A DNA stretch of 23,108 bases from Micromonospora sp. WMMD1102 (GTDB lineage Bacteria > Actinomycetota > Actinomycetes > Mycobacteriales > Micromonosporaceae). The notes beneath the pieces were generated by a model, which ran no database searches, was not told the DNA's origin, and saw only the letters and a list, made by a program, of their open reading frames with translations. Location: the NCBI RefSeq assembly GCF_029626265.1, contig NZ_JARUBN010000006.1, forward strand, positions 1 to 23,108, given 5' to 3'. The position numbers and the translations under genes are program-made. The number at the start of each line of letters is the position of its first letter. The first letter of the stretch is position 1. Shown here in pieces: positions 13,392-21,398 of this stretch.

Positions 13392-15107
13392 TCAGCCGGT
13401 CACCTCATGACGCGTGCGCTCCGTCGGAATTGCCGGTGGCGGCGTTGGTGCTGTTGGTGCCGGTGGCGCCGTTGGTGCCGGTGGTGCCGTTGGTGCCGGT
13501 GGTGCCGTTGGTGCCGGTGGTGCCGTTGGGTTACCCGCCGTTGGTGCCGGTGGTGCCGGTCGACGTGACCGGCCGGTCCGGACGGTGGACGCGGCTAGGC
13601 CGGCGCGGGCCAGGGCCAGCAGACCGGCGAGCAGGGCCACCGCCACGATCGCGTCACCGACGTCCGGGGCGAAGAGCCGCACCTTGGCCAGGCCGGCGCC
13701 GTCCCAGAAGGCCGGGATCGCCCAGACCACCACGGCCGCCAGCCCGGCGCAGCCGACCACCCAGCCGGCGGCTCCGGCGACCGCCCGGCGCACCGACCGC
13801 ACCGGCCCGGTCGGGCGCCGGAAGGCCCGGACCACCGACCAGACCAGCAGACCGAGCAGGAGTACGGCGACCGCGGCCAGCCCGGCGAGCAGCCAGTCGA
13901 ACGTCGGGTCCTCCGCCTGGGCGGGCGCCGCCTCGGCACCGTGCAGAATCCGGGCGACGTCGAAGGCGGCCGAGGCCAGCGGGCCGTCCATCGGCAACCC
14001 GTAGACGTTCGTCAGCACCACCACGGCAAGATCCGACCCGGGCACCAGCACGATGTGCCCGAACGAGCTGGCCGTCGCACCCGCGTGCCAGACGATCCGC
14101 TTGGCCGGAACGCCCAGGGTGCCCTCCCGCCAACCCATCGCGTACCGGCCGTCGCCGCCGGTGGGAACCTGGCCGGGGTGCAGCCGGGCCATGTTCTCCG
14201 GCGACAGGACCGCACGACCGGCGTACCGGCCCGCGGAGAGCTGCGCCGAGACGTAGTGGGTCAGGTCGGTCAGGCTCGCCGCCAGGAAGCCGTACGACAC
14301 CCCGGAGCCGTCGAAGGACGGTTCGAAGCGCCGCGGGCGGCCGAGGTAGTAGCGGTGACCGGGCGGAATCCCGAGCGCCTCCGCCTCGGCGCCGGTGGCG
14401 GCGGAGTCGACCATCCCGAGCGGGTCGAGCACCTGCCTGCGGAGGTATTCGCCGTAGCTCTCCCCGGTCACCTCCTCGACGAGTACGCCCAGGATCATGT
14501 AGTTGGCGTCGCTGTACTGGTGCACTCCGCCCGGTTCGGCCGTCGGGCTGACCGCCGCGAGGTCGCGTACCGAGCGGGCCAGCGCACCCGGCGTGTTGTC
14601 GTACCGGTCGGTGAGCCCCGTCGACGCCACCTGCGGCAGACCCGTCGTCTGGACGAGCAGGTGCCGTACGGTGATCCGGGCCGCCACCGACTCGTCGGCC
14701 AGCCGCAGCCACGGGACGTACCGGCGGACCGGTGCGTCCAGCTCGACCCGGCCGGACTCGACGAGCTGCATCACCGCCAGCGCGGTGAACGACTTCGACA
14801 CCGAGCCGAGGACGAAGGGCGTACCCGGCGTGATCGGCTCGCCGTTCCCGTCGACCCCCCAGGCGCCCTGCCCGACGACCCGGTCGCCACGCACCACCGC
14901 GTACGCCAGTCCGGGTGCCCGGACGTCGGCCATGTACTCCCGCAGATGGCTCTCCACCCGGGACATGTCGTCGGCCGGGGGCGACGGCGGCACGCCGGCC
15001 GCCGGGCCGACCCCGGTGGCCACCGCCAACGGCAGGGCCGCCAGCAGGGCCAGCACGGTCAGCACGGCCTGCACGGCCTGCCTTCCTCCGCGCGATTCGC
15101 TGATCAT
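13392..15107 (-). CDS. Membrane-anchored serine hydrolase, class C beta-lactamase-like
   Basis: A 571-residue protein starting at ATG 15107 (GGAGG seven bases ahead). A signal peptide or N-terminal anchor covers residues 11-35. Residues 48-395 form a beta-lactamase/penicillin-binding-like fold with S102-V-S-K105 (nucleophile and general base), Y198-S-D200 in place of the usual YxN, and H341-A-G343. Three C-terminal membrane helices follow (about 403-428, 441-468, 483-508), then a Pro/Ala/Thr repeat tail. Catalysis is predicted outside the membrane on peptidoglycan peptides, D-amino acid peptides or esters; the true substrate is unknown and antibiotic resistance is not implied. The DNA of the tail is an 18-bp tandem repeat. 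Confidence 0.87.
   Translation of the reverse strand: MISESRGGRQAVQAVLTVLALLAALPLAVATGVGPAAGVPPSPPADDMSRVESHLREYMADVRAPGLAYAVVRGDRVVGQGAWGVDGNGEPITPGTPFVLGSVSKSFTALAVMQLVESGRVELDAPVRRYVPWLRLADESVAARITVRHLLVQTTGLPQVASTGLTDRYDNTPGALARSVRDLAAVSPTAEPGGVHQYSDANYMILGVLVEEVTGESYGEYLRRQVLDPLGMVDSAATGAEAEALGIPPGHRYYLGRPRRFEPSFDGSGVSYGFLAASLTDLTHYVSAQLSAGRYAGRAVLSPENMARLHPGQVPTGGDGRYAMGWREGTLGVPAKRIVWHAGATASSFGHIVLVPGSDLAVVVLTNVYGLPMDGPLASAAFDVARILHGAEAAPAQAEDPTFDWLLAGLAAVAVLLLGLLVWSVVRAFRRPTGPVRSVRRAVAGAAGWVVGCAGLAAVVVWAIPAFWDGAGLAKVRLFAPDVGDAIVAVALLAGLLALARAGLAASTVRTGRSRRPAPPAPTAGNPTAPPAPTAPPAPTAPPAPTAPPAPTAPTPPPAIPTERTRHEVTG
13453..13557. repeat. 18-bp tandem repeat coding a Pro/Ala/Thr tail
   Basis: The unit GTTGGTGCCGGTGGTGCC occurs four times in direct succession (13453-13524, the first with one change) and once more at 13540-13557 after a 15-base interruption. 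On the minus strand it encodes a repeated six-residue Ala-Pro-Pro-Ala-Pro-Thr unit. The unit length is a multiple of three, so copy number can change without breaking the frame. Confidence 0.88.
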
Positions 15108-15173
15108 CTCGTTCCCTCCCCCGTACGGGTGCCGCCGGTCGCCGGACCGGCACGCGTGCGGCTCCCGGTGGAC

Positions 15174-15497
15174 TCAGCCGATCTGGCTGAGCAGCCGTTC
15201 CAACTCGGTCAGCCGTTGCTTCACCTCGGCCAGTTCGTCCCGGGCGCCGCGTACCTCGGTGCGCAGCCCGGTCAGTTCCCCGGCCGTCGCGGTGCCGGCC
15301 TCCGCCGTCCGGGTCTCCGCCTCGACCACGCGCTCGACCAGGGCGCGGTACGCCGCGTCCCCGACCGTGCTCCGCCGGGCCCGGTAGAAGCCCAGGCCGA
15401 CGAAACCGACGACGGCGACCAGGGCGACCGCCACCGCGGCCGACGCGATCGTGGCGGTCTGCGCGATGTCCAGGTCGGCTGCCAACAATGTGCTCAC
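15174..15497 (-). CDS. Membrane protein with coiled coil, partner of an ArsR-type regulator
   Basis: A 107-residue protein starting at GTG 15497, overlapping the regulator's stop by four bases. One transmembrane helix (TIASAAVAVALVAVVGFVGLGFY) is followed by a cytoplasmic heptad-like stretch (ELTGLRTEVRGARDELAEVKQRLTELERLL). Such a layout fits a scaffold or sensor. It is translated with the regulator, which suggests a shared pathway, but no function is known to me. Confidence 0.7.
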   Translation of the reverse strand: MSTLLAADLDIAQTATIASAAVAVALVAVVGFVGLGFYRARRSTVGDAAYRALVERVVEAETRTAEAGTATAGELTGLRTEVRGARDELAEVKQRLTELERLLSQIG

Positions 15498-15877
15498 TCG
15501 CTCGTTTCCTCTCCCGATCCGCCCGCTGCCGGGCCGTTCTGTTCCGCCGTGCCGGTGACGCCCGCTGCCGGGTCCAACGTCGGGACGGCCTCGGCGACCA
15601 CCTGCGGGGTGACGGCCAGCGCGAACGGCACCACCTCGAAGTACTTCACCGAGCTGCCGTCCCGGGCCGTCTCCAGTTCACCGGTGACCAGTCCGGCCGC
15701 CTCCAGCCGCTGGAGGTGCATGTAGAGCAGCGGCCGGTTCATCTCCAGTCGGCGGGCGAGCTGGCTTACGTAGCTGCGGCCCTCGGCGAGGGCCGCCACG
15801 ATCCGCAGCCGGTGCGGGCTGGCCAGCGCGGTGAGCATCCGCAGCAACTGCTCCCCCGAGGGCGGGGCCTGCTCCAT
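15494..15877 (-). CDS. ArsR-family winged-helix regulator
   Basis: A 127-residue protein. ATG 15877 is chosen, with AAGGA nine bases ahead; an upstream TTG in frame (15952) would put the two operator palindromes inside the coding sequence. The winged helix spans residues about 10-85 (LTALASPHRLRIVAALAEG, SYVSQLARRLEMNRPLLYMHLQRLEAAGLV). There is no Cys metal-binding motif, so it is not a classical metal sensor. The tail is Gly/Glu-rich and disordered. It likely represses its own operon through the sites upstream. Confidence 0.8.
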   Translation of the reverse strand: MEQAPPSGEQLLRMLTALASPHRLRIVAALAEGRSYVSQLARRLEMNRPLLYMHLQRLEAAGLVTGELETARDGSSVKYFEVVPFALAVTPQVVAEAVPTLDPAAGVTGTAEQNGPAAGGSGEETSE

Positions 15878-15896
15878 GCGTCCCGTTCCTTCCCCG

Positions 15897-15940
15897 GTGT
15901 CAGATGCATCTGACACCCCCCTGTCAGACGAGACTGACAC
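15897..15940 (-). promoter_or_regulatory. Twin operators TGTCAG-N6-CTGACA before the ArsR-type gene
   Basis: GTGTCAGATGCATCTGACAC (15897-15916) is a perfect 20-bp palindrome; a second TGTCAG-N6-CTGACA lies at 15922-15939 with a different spacer. Centres are 24 bases apart, about two helical turns and suited to cooperative dimers. A TTGACG at 15959-15954 on the minus strand could be the -35 box, which would place the sites over the promoter. Confidence 0.72.
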
Positions 15941-15985
15941 CCCCGACGACAAACGTCAAGCAGCAGGGGTGGGGATCAGCCGGCG

Positions 15986-16060
15986 GGGTGGGTCCGGGGT
16001 CAGCCCTGCCGGGTGGGTCCGGGGTCAGTCCTGCCGGGTGGGTCCGGGGTCAGTCCGGCC
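15986..16060. repeat. 25-bp tandem repeat running into the TetR gene's end
   Basis: Three consecutive 25-bp copies (15986-16010, 16011-16035, 16036-16060) share GGGTGGGTCCGGGGTCAG and differ at a few positions; a fourth begins at 16061. The third copy contains the TetR stop codon, and each copy has the same TCA trinucleotide. Confidence 0.85.
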
Positions 16061-16697
16061 GGGTGGAAGGTGGTCGCCAGCGGCGGCCGGCGAGCAGGTT
16101 GCCGGCACCACTCCAGGCCATCTCCATCATCCGGCCGGCCATCCGGTCCGGATCGGCGTCCGGCTGGTCGGCCAGCAGGTCGGCGACCGACTCGGCGGCG
16201 CCGACCAGGGCGTACGCCATGATCTCCAGTTCGGCGACGCGGGCCTCGCGGCCGTCGGCGGCCAGGCCACGGGCGAGCATCCCGGCGACCACCTCGATGA
16301 TCCGGCTCCGCATCGACGCCAGTTCCCCGGCGAACGGGGGCTCGCCCCGGGCCTGCCGGTAGAGGACCGCCCAGCCGTCCCGGTGCGCGCCGACGAACCG
16401 GAAGAACGCCCGCAGGCCGCGCCAGAGCCGCTCCTCGAACGGCAGGTCCGGTACGACCGCGCCGACGATCGCCTCCATCAGCCGGGTCCCCTCCCGGTGC
16501 AGGCAGGCGACGAAGAGTTCTTCCTTCGAGCCGAGGTAGGCGTAGACCATGGGTTTGGAGATGCCGGCCTCGTCGGCGATCTCGTCCATGCTCGCCGCGT
16601 GGAAGCCGCGCCGGGAGAAGACCCCGACCGCGGCGTCGAGCATCTGCTGCTCCCGTACGGCCCGGGGTAGCCGCCGGAAGGCGGGCGGAGTCGGCAC
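16050..16697 (-). CDS. TetR-family regulator
   Basis: A 215-residue protein starting at GTG 16697. Residues 14-65 form the TetR helix-turn-helix (MLDAAVGVFSRRGFHAASMDEIADEAGISKPMVYAYL in separate helices), and the rest a helical ligand-binding domain. It is divergent from an SCP2/acyl-CoA dehydrogenase/acyl-CoA synthetase operon, with a long inverted repeat between them, so an acyl-CoA or lipid-derived ligand is the natural guess. The ribosome binding site is weak. Its stop lies in a 25-bp tandem repeat. Confidence 0.87.
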   Translation of the reverse strand: MPTPPAFRRLPRAVREQQMLDAAVGVFSRRGFHAASMDEIADEAGISKPMVYAYLGSKEELFVACLHREGTRLMEAIVGAVVPDLPFEERLWRGLRAFFRFVGAHRDGWAVLYRQARGEPPFAGELASMRSRIIEVVAGMLARGLAADGREARVAELEIMAYALVGAAESVADLLADQPDADPDRMAGRMMEMAWSGAGNLLAGRRWRPPSTRPD

Positions 16698-16712
16698 GCT
16701 TGCGAGCCTACC

Positions 16713-16740
16713 TACTCGTGCGTAGGGTTACGCACGAGTA
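16713..16740. promoter_or_regulatory. TetR operator in the divergent promoter region
   Basis: TACTCGTGCGTA (16713-16724), spacer GGGT, then TACGCACGAGTA (16729-16740): perfect 12-bp arms. It lies 15 bases upstream of the TetR start codon and 53 bases before the SCP2 gene, so one site could control both directions. A TAATCT at 16746-16751 could be the -10 box of the rightward operon. Confidence 0.78.
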
Positions 16741-16793
16741 ACCAATAATCTTGACCGGAACAGCGACAACCACCAGCCCTGGAGGACCCTCGC

Positions 16794-17246
16794 ATGACCG
16801 ACTTCGACCCGGCCAACTTCGCCTCGCTGGAGCCCCAGCAGTTCGCCCAGATCGTCAAGTCCACCCCGGACGACAAGCTGGCCGAGGTGATGAGCGGGGA
16901 CCTGCGCGGCAAGGTCCTGGACGCGGTGTTCGGGCGGATGCCGGCACTGTTCCGGGCCGACCGGGCCGGCAACACCAACACGGTCATCCACTGGACCATC
17001 ACCGGCCGGCCGGACGGCGGCTCCGACACCTACGAGATCGTCATCGAGAACGCGACCTGCCAGGTCTCCGAGACGCCACAGCGGGAGCCGAAGCTGACCC
17101 TCACGATGGGTCCGGTCGAGTTTCTCAAGATCGTCTCCGGTGGCGCCAACCCGGTGACGATGTTCATGACCGGCAAGCTGAAGGCAAAGGGTGACCTCGG
17201 GCTGGCCGCGAACATCGCCAACCTGTTCGACATCCCGAAGGCCTGA
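16794..17246 (+). CDS. SCP2 sterol-binding-domain protein
   Basis: A 150-residue protein starting at ATG 16794 with GGAGG at 16781-16785. It spans one SCP2-like alpha/beta domain: an N-terminal helical part (LRGKVLDAVFGRMPALF), beta strands (TNTVIHWTITGRP, YEIVIENATCQV) and the conserved end (LTLTMGPVEFLKIVSGGANPVTMFMTGKLKAKGDLGLAANIANLF). Such proteins hold fatty acyl chains or sterols in a hydrophobic tunnel and feed lipid enzymes. First gene of the probable TetR-controlled operon. Confidence 0.85.
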   Translation: MTDFDPANFASLEPQQFAQIVKSTPDDKLAEVMSGDLRGKVLDAVFGRMPALFRADRAGNTNTVIHWTITGRPDGGSDTYEIVIENATCQVSETPQREPKLTLTMGPVEFLKIVSGGANPVTMFMTGKLKAKGDLGLAANIANLFDIPKA

Positions 17247-17332
17247 CCAGGACGCCCGACCAGATCAACCACCCCGGGCGTCCGGCGGAGCCGGCGCCCG
17301 GGTCCGGAACGACGAGGGGACGAGGGGACGGC

Positions 17333-18547
17333 GTGACCGAGTTCTCGCTCGACCTGAACGAGGAGCAGCAGGAGCTGCGCGACTGGGTGCACGGCTTCGC
17401 CGCCGAGATCGTGCGGCCGGCCGCCGCCGAGTGGGACGCCCGCGAGGAGACCCCCTGGCCGGTGATCCAGGAGGCGGCGAAGGTCGGGCTGTACGGCTTC
17501 GAGTTCATCGCCAACTGCTGGGCCGACCCGACCGGCCTCTCCCTGCCGCTGGCCAACGAGGAACTCTTCTGGGGCGACGCCGGGATCGGCATGGCTCTCT
17601 TCGGCACCACCCTGGCGGTGGCCGCCATCTACGGCTCCGGCACCCCCGAACAGCTGCTCGAATGGGTGCCGCAGTGCTACGGCGACACCGACCGGCCGGC
17701 CGTGGCGGCGTTCTGCAGCACCGAGCCGGAGGCCGGCTCCGACGTCGCTGCCATGCGCACCCGGGCCCGCTACGACGCCGGCACCGACGAGTGGGTGCTG
17801 ACCGGGCAGAAGGCGTACGCCACGAACGGCGGGATCGCCGCCGTGCACGTGGTCACCGCCTCGGTGGAGCCCGAACTCGGCTCCCGGGGCCAGGCCGCCT
17901 TCGTGGTGCCGCCCGGCACGGCCGGACTGACCGCGACGAAGAAGCTCAGGAAGCTGGGGCTGCGCGCCTCGCACACCGCCGACGTCTTCCTCGACGAGGT
18001 ACGCGTGCCGGGCCGCTGCCTGCTCGGCGGGCGCGAGGCGCTGACCGAACGGCTCGACCGGGCCCGGAGCGGGCAGCGCGGCAACAGCCAGGCCGCGATG
18101 CGTACCTTCGAACTGTCCCGGCCGACGGTCGGGGCGCAGGCGGTCGGGGTGGCCCGGGCGGCGTACGAGTACGCCCTGGCGTACGCCCGGGAGCGGGTGC
18201 AGTTCGGCCGGCCGATCGTCGAGAACCAGGCGGTCGCATTCCAGCTCGCGGACATGCGGATGGAGATCGACGCCGCCCGGCTGCTGGTCTGGCGGGCCGC
18301 CTGGATGGGCCGCAACAACCGCCCGTTCAGCGCGGGCGAGGGCTCGATGTCGAAGCTCAAGGCCGGCGAGGTGGCGGTCTCGGTTACCGAACGGGCGGTG
18401 CAGATCCTCGGCGGCGCCGGCTTCCTCCGCGAGCACCCGGTCGAGCGCTGGTACCGGGACGCCAAGATCTACACGATCTTCGAGGGGACCTCGGAGATCC
18501 AGCGGCTGGTCATCTCCCGGGCCATCTCCGGGCACCAGATCCGCTGA
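17333..18547 (+). CDS. Acyl-CoA dehydrogenase
   Basis: A 404-residue flavoprotein starting at GTG 17333 after a G-rich binding site (GAGGGG). It shows the standard three-domain layout: N-terminal helices (LDLNEEQQELRDWVHGFA), a middle beta domain with CSTEPEAGSDVAAM, and C-terminal helices with RVQFGRPIVENQAVAFQLADM. The catalytic base is E384 in IFEGTSEIQ. It oxidises acyl-CoA to trans-2-enoyl-CoA with FAD, passing electrons to ETF. An 86-base gap separates it from the SCP2 gene with no terminator seen. Chain-length preference cannot be read. Confidence 0.9.
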   Translation: MTEFSLDLNEEQQELRDWVHGFAAEIVRPAAAEWDAREETPWPVIQEAAKVGLYGFEFIANCWADPTGLSLPLANEELFWGDAGIGMALFGTTLAVAAIYGSGTPEQLLEWVPQCYGDTDRPAVAAFCSTEPEAGSDVAAMRTRARYDAGTDEWVLTGQKAYATNGGIAAVHVVTASVEPELGSRGQAAFVVPPGTAGLTATKKLRKLGLRASHTADVFLDEVRVPGRCLLGGREALTERLDRARSGQRGNSQAAMRTFELSRPTVGAQAVGVARAAYEYALAYARERVQFGRPIVENQAVAFQLADMRMEIDAARLLVWRAAWMGRNNRPFSAGEGSMSKLKAGEVAVSVTERAVQILGGAGFLREHPVERWYRDAKIYTIFEGTSEIQRLVISRAISGHQIR

Positions 18548-18593
18548 CCAGCCGCGGATCCAGGGCGGCAGCACAACAGGAGGGAGTACCCCG

Positions 18594-20183
18594 TTGCCTT
18601 CCGACCTCGCGTTCCTGGTCGCCACGCTGACCCGGCGCGGGCTGCTCAAGCCCGGCTCGCCCCGGCGGGTCGCGGCACAGCTCGGCGCCCTGCGGAACTG
18701 GGGCTTCAGCCTGGCCGGCGAGCTGCGCCAGGCGGCGGCCCGGGATCCGGACCGGATCGCGCTGGTCGACGAGGAGCGCGGCGAGGTCAGCTACCGGGAG
18801 CTGCTGGACCGGGCCGAACGGCTGGCCCGGTCGCTACGGGCCCGCTACGGCGTGACCGAGGGCGACCGGATCGGGGTGCTCTGCCGCAACCACTCGGGAC
18901 TGGTGGAGACGGCCGTGGCCGGCGGGCTGCTCGGCGCCGACATCGTGCTCGGCAACACCGGCCTGTCCGGGGCACAGCTCGCGGCCGTCGCCCAGGAGCA
19001 GCGGTTCCGGCTGCTGGTGCACGACGACGAGTTCCTCGACCGGGTCGTCGGGCTGCCGGCCGAGGTGCACCGGATCGACGAACGGGAGTACCCGGAACTA
19101 ATGGCCGGGGCGCCGCACGGTGAGCTGCACCCGCCGGAGCGGGACGGCCGGACCATCGTGCTCACCTCCGGCACCACCGGCACCCCGAAGGGTGCCCGCC
19201 GGCCCACCCCGAACGGCCTCGGCCCGCTCGTCGCGATCATCGACCGGATCCCGCTGCACCACGGGGTACGGATGATGATCGCCGCCCCGCTCTTCCACAC
19301 CTGGGGGTACGCCGCACTCCAGATGGCCTTCGCGCTGCGCGGCACCGTCGTACTGCATCGGCGGTTCGAGCCGGTGGCGGCGGTGGCGGCGCTGCGCCGG
19401 CACTCCTGCACCGCGCTGTTCGCCGTACCGGTGATGCTGCAACGGCTGCTGGAGGTGCCGCCGGCCGCCACGCCGCCGCTGGAGGTGGTCGCGGTCAGCG
19501 GCTCGGCGCTGCCCGGCGGGCTGGCGCCCCGGTTCATGGACCGGTACGGCGACGTGCTCTACAACCTCTACGGCTCCACCGAGGTCTCCTGGGCCGCCAT
19601 CGCCACCCCGGCCGAGCTGCGCCGGGCGCCGACCACCGCCGGCCGGCCGCCGCACGGCACCCGGCTGGCGATCGTCGACGCCGCCGGCGAGCCCGTGCCG
19701 GCCGGTCAGGTCGGCCGGATCCTGGTCGGCAACGAACTGCTCTTCGAGGGGTACACGGCGGGCGGGCCGGAACAGCAGGGTCGGGTTGCCGGCCCGGCCC
19801 GGGTACGGCTGCTGGACACCGGCGACCTCGGCCACCTGGACGCGGACGGGCTGCTGCACGTCGACGGCCGGGCCGACGACATGATCGTCTCGGGGGGCGA
19901 GAACGTCCATCCGGCCGAGGTGGAGAACCTGCTCGCCGAGCTGCCCCAGGTGCGCGAGGTGGCGGTCATCGGGGTACCGGACCGGACGTACGGGCAGCGG
20001 CTGGTGGCGTACCTGGTGCTGCGTCCCGGCGAGACGATCGACCCGGACGCGGTACGCGAGTACGTCCGCCGCTACCGAGCCCGGTTCTCGGTGCCGAGGG
20101 ACGTCAACTTCGTACCGGCGCTGCCGCGCAACGCGACCGGCAAGGTGATGACCAGGGAGTTGCGCCGCTACCACCGGGCCTGA
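18594..20183 (+). CDS. Long-chain acyl-CoA synthetase, FadD12-like
   Basis: A 529-residue AMP-forming enzyme starting at TTG 18594; the rare start is supported by AGGAGGG at 18578-18584. Motifs in order: TSGTTGTPKG (191-200, ATP phosphate loop), YGSTE (326-330), DTGDLG (408-413), and K517 in NATGKV for adenylation. It activates a carboxylic acid to acyl-adenylate and then acyl-CoA, supplying the neighbouring dehydrogenase. The N-terminal helical lead (LTRRGLLKPGSPRRVAAQLGAL cut at its basic part) recalls mycobacterial FadD12. It closes the operon and is convergent with the next gene; the 62-base gap after it has only weak inverted repeats. Confidence 0.88.
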   Translation: MPSDLAFLVATLTRRGLLKPGSPRRVAAQLGALRNWGFSLAGELRQAAARDPDRIALVDEERGEVSYRELLDRAERLARSLRARYGVTEGDRIGVLCRNHSGLVETAVAGGLLGADIVLGNTGLSGAQLAAVAQEQRFRLLVHDDEFLDRVVGLPAEVHRIDEREYPELMAGAPHGELHPPERDGRTIVLTSGTTGTPKGARRPTPNGLGPLVAIIDRIPLHHGVRMMIAAPLFHTWGYAALQMAFALRGTVVLHRRFEPVAAVAALRRHSCTALFAVPVMLQRLLEVPPAATPPLEVVAVSGSALPGGLAPRFMDRYGDVLYNLYGSTEVSWAAIATPAELRRAPTTAGRPPHGTRLAIVDAAGEPVPAGQVGRILVGNELLFEGYTAGGPEQQGRVAGPARVRLLDTGDLGHLDADGLLHVDGRADDMIVSGGENVHPAEVENLLAELPQVREVAVIGVPDRTYGQRLVAYLVLRPGETIDPDAVREYVRRYRARFSVPRDVNFVPALPRNATGKVMTRELRRYHRA

Positions 20184-20245
20184 ACCGAGCGGTCGACGAC
20201 CGCCGGCGGCGGACGGCGGGAGGCGAACGGCGGGCGGTCGACGGC

Positions 20246-21261
20246 TCAGGTGGTGATTCGGACGGTCACCGTGCCGATCAGGATCCGGTGGTCGGAGCAG
20301 GCGCCGCCGCAGCTCGTCGAGATGGCCAGCGAGTCACCGGTGTACGTCCCGGCGATCCGGTCCTCCCGTACGAAGATCATGTCGATCTTCTTGCCCTGGC
20401 CGTCCGGTCCGCTGGTGTCGCCGTCGGCGACTGTCGTCTCGCCGTAGCCGGGACTGGCCGGATCGGTGTCGTCCAGCTCCCGGTAGTCGCCCTGGTTGCC
20501 GCTGTTGCGCGGCACGTCCAGGTTGCGGGAGTACCACGGGTTCATCCGGCCGTAGTTCGGCTGGGCGTTGAAGTCGCCCGCGATGATCACCGTGTCGCCG
20601 GCCGCGTGGTAGCTCTCCACCCGGGTCAGCACCTCGCCGAGCTGGCGTTCGTTGATCTTTCCGCCGCCGATCACCTCGTTGGACGGGGTGATGTGGGTGG
20701 TGCAGAACCTCAGGTGCGGGCGGGCCTCCAGCGGGGCACAGAGCAGCTTGCGCCGCTCCGAGCTGCCGTCCGGGGCCAGCGCGAGACGGTCCGCCGGGCC
20801 CATCGGCGCCCTGCTGAAGATGGCGACCCCGAACGGCTCACCGCCGCAGGCGGTCTCGTTGTGCGCCTCGAAGCGGGAGAAGTTCTCGACGTCCTGCGGC
20901 CAGCCCGACCCCCGCAGGTTGGACTGCACCGCCTTGTACTGGCTCCAGCACAGCTCGTTCAGCGCCGCGAAGTGCGCGCTGCGGTTGCGGATCGAGTTGG
21001 CCAGCGCGCCGATCAGCCCGTTCCCGGTGGCGCCCCGGTGCATCTTCCAGCCGGCGACGTTCCAGACCCAGACGTTGTAGCTGGCGGTGACCTCGGCAGC
21101 CGAGGCCGCCGGAGCAGCCGTGCCCGCCAGCCCTGCCGGAGCAGCCGTGCCCGCCAGCGCTGCCGGACAGCCGAGGCCGGCGCGGCGGCCGACAGTGCCA
21201 CCGCCGGCACCATGGCCAGCGCCGCCGCCGTGAACGTCGCGAACCCCCGCCGGAACCGCAT
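20246..21261 (-). pseudogene. Secreted endonuclease/exonuclease/phosphatase-family gene with a one-base frameshift
   Basis: From ATG 21261 (AGGAGG six bases ahead) a signal peptide is coded (RRGFATFTAAALAMVPAVAL to ASA). The frame then breaks: the catalytic domain continues in another frame, beginning AEVTASYNVWVWNVAGW. In two neighbouring 27-bp repeats the plus strand reads CCGGAGCAGCCG, but at 21165-21171 it reads CCGGACA, lacking one G. Restoring it gives a continuous 338-residue protein. The domain has Asn in WNV, Glu in NELCW, GDFNAQPN and SDHR, the metal-dependent phosphodiesterase set of DNase I-like proteins. The largest intact frame (20246-21043) lacks a signal peptide. Either a true pseudogene, a variable locus or a sequencing error. 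Confidence 0.8.
21108..21161. repeat. Two 27-bp direct repeats at the secretion linker
   Basis: Copies at 21108-21134 and 21135-21161 differ at one base. A third, partial copy from 21162 lacks one G and carries the frameshift described for the surrounding gene. On the minus strand the repeats encode an Ala/Gly/Pro linker (LAGTAAPAG). Confidence 0.85.
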
Positions 21262-21398
21262 CGCCGTCCTCCTGGTGCTCGGTCGGGAAGGAGACAGCGA
21301 TGATAGGGGCCGGCGAGGGCTCGCGGAGCCGCTCGGTACATATCGGACGGACGAAAAGGACGGACGGCCGGACCGCGCGCCGGCCGCCCGGGCCCGGG

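Noticed and set aside
13392..15107. Antibiotic-resistance beta-lactamase
   Set aside because: Size, C-terminal membrane helices and the altered YxN motif point to the broad serine-hydrolase group, not a resistance enzyme.
13430..15725. Long plus-strand frames opposite the serine hydrolase
   Set aside because: They are antisense shadows with Arg/Pro/Gly-rich translation, while the minus frame has full catalytic motifs, a signal sequence and membrane helices.
15878..15952. TTG start at 15952 for the ArsR-type gene
   Set aside because: It would place both operator palindromes inside the coding sequence and lacks a clear ribosome binding site; ATG 15877 is preferred.
15986..16060. CRISPR-like array
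   Set aside because: The copies are directly contiguous with no spacers, so this is an ordinary tandem repeat.
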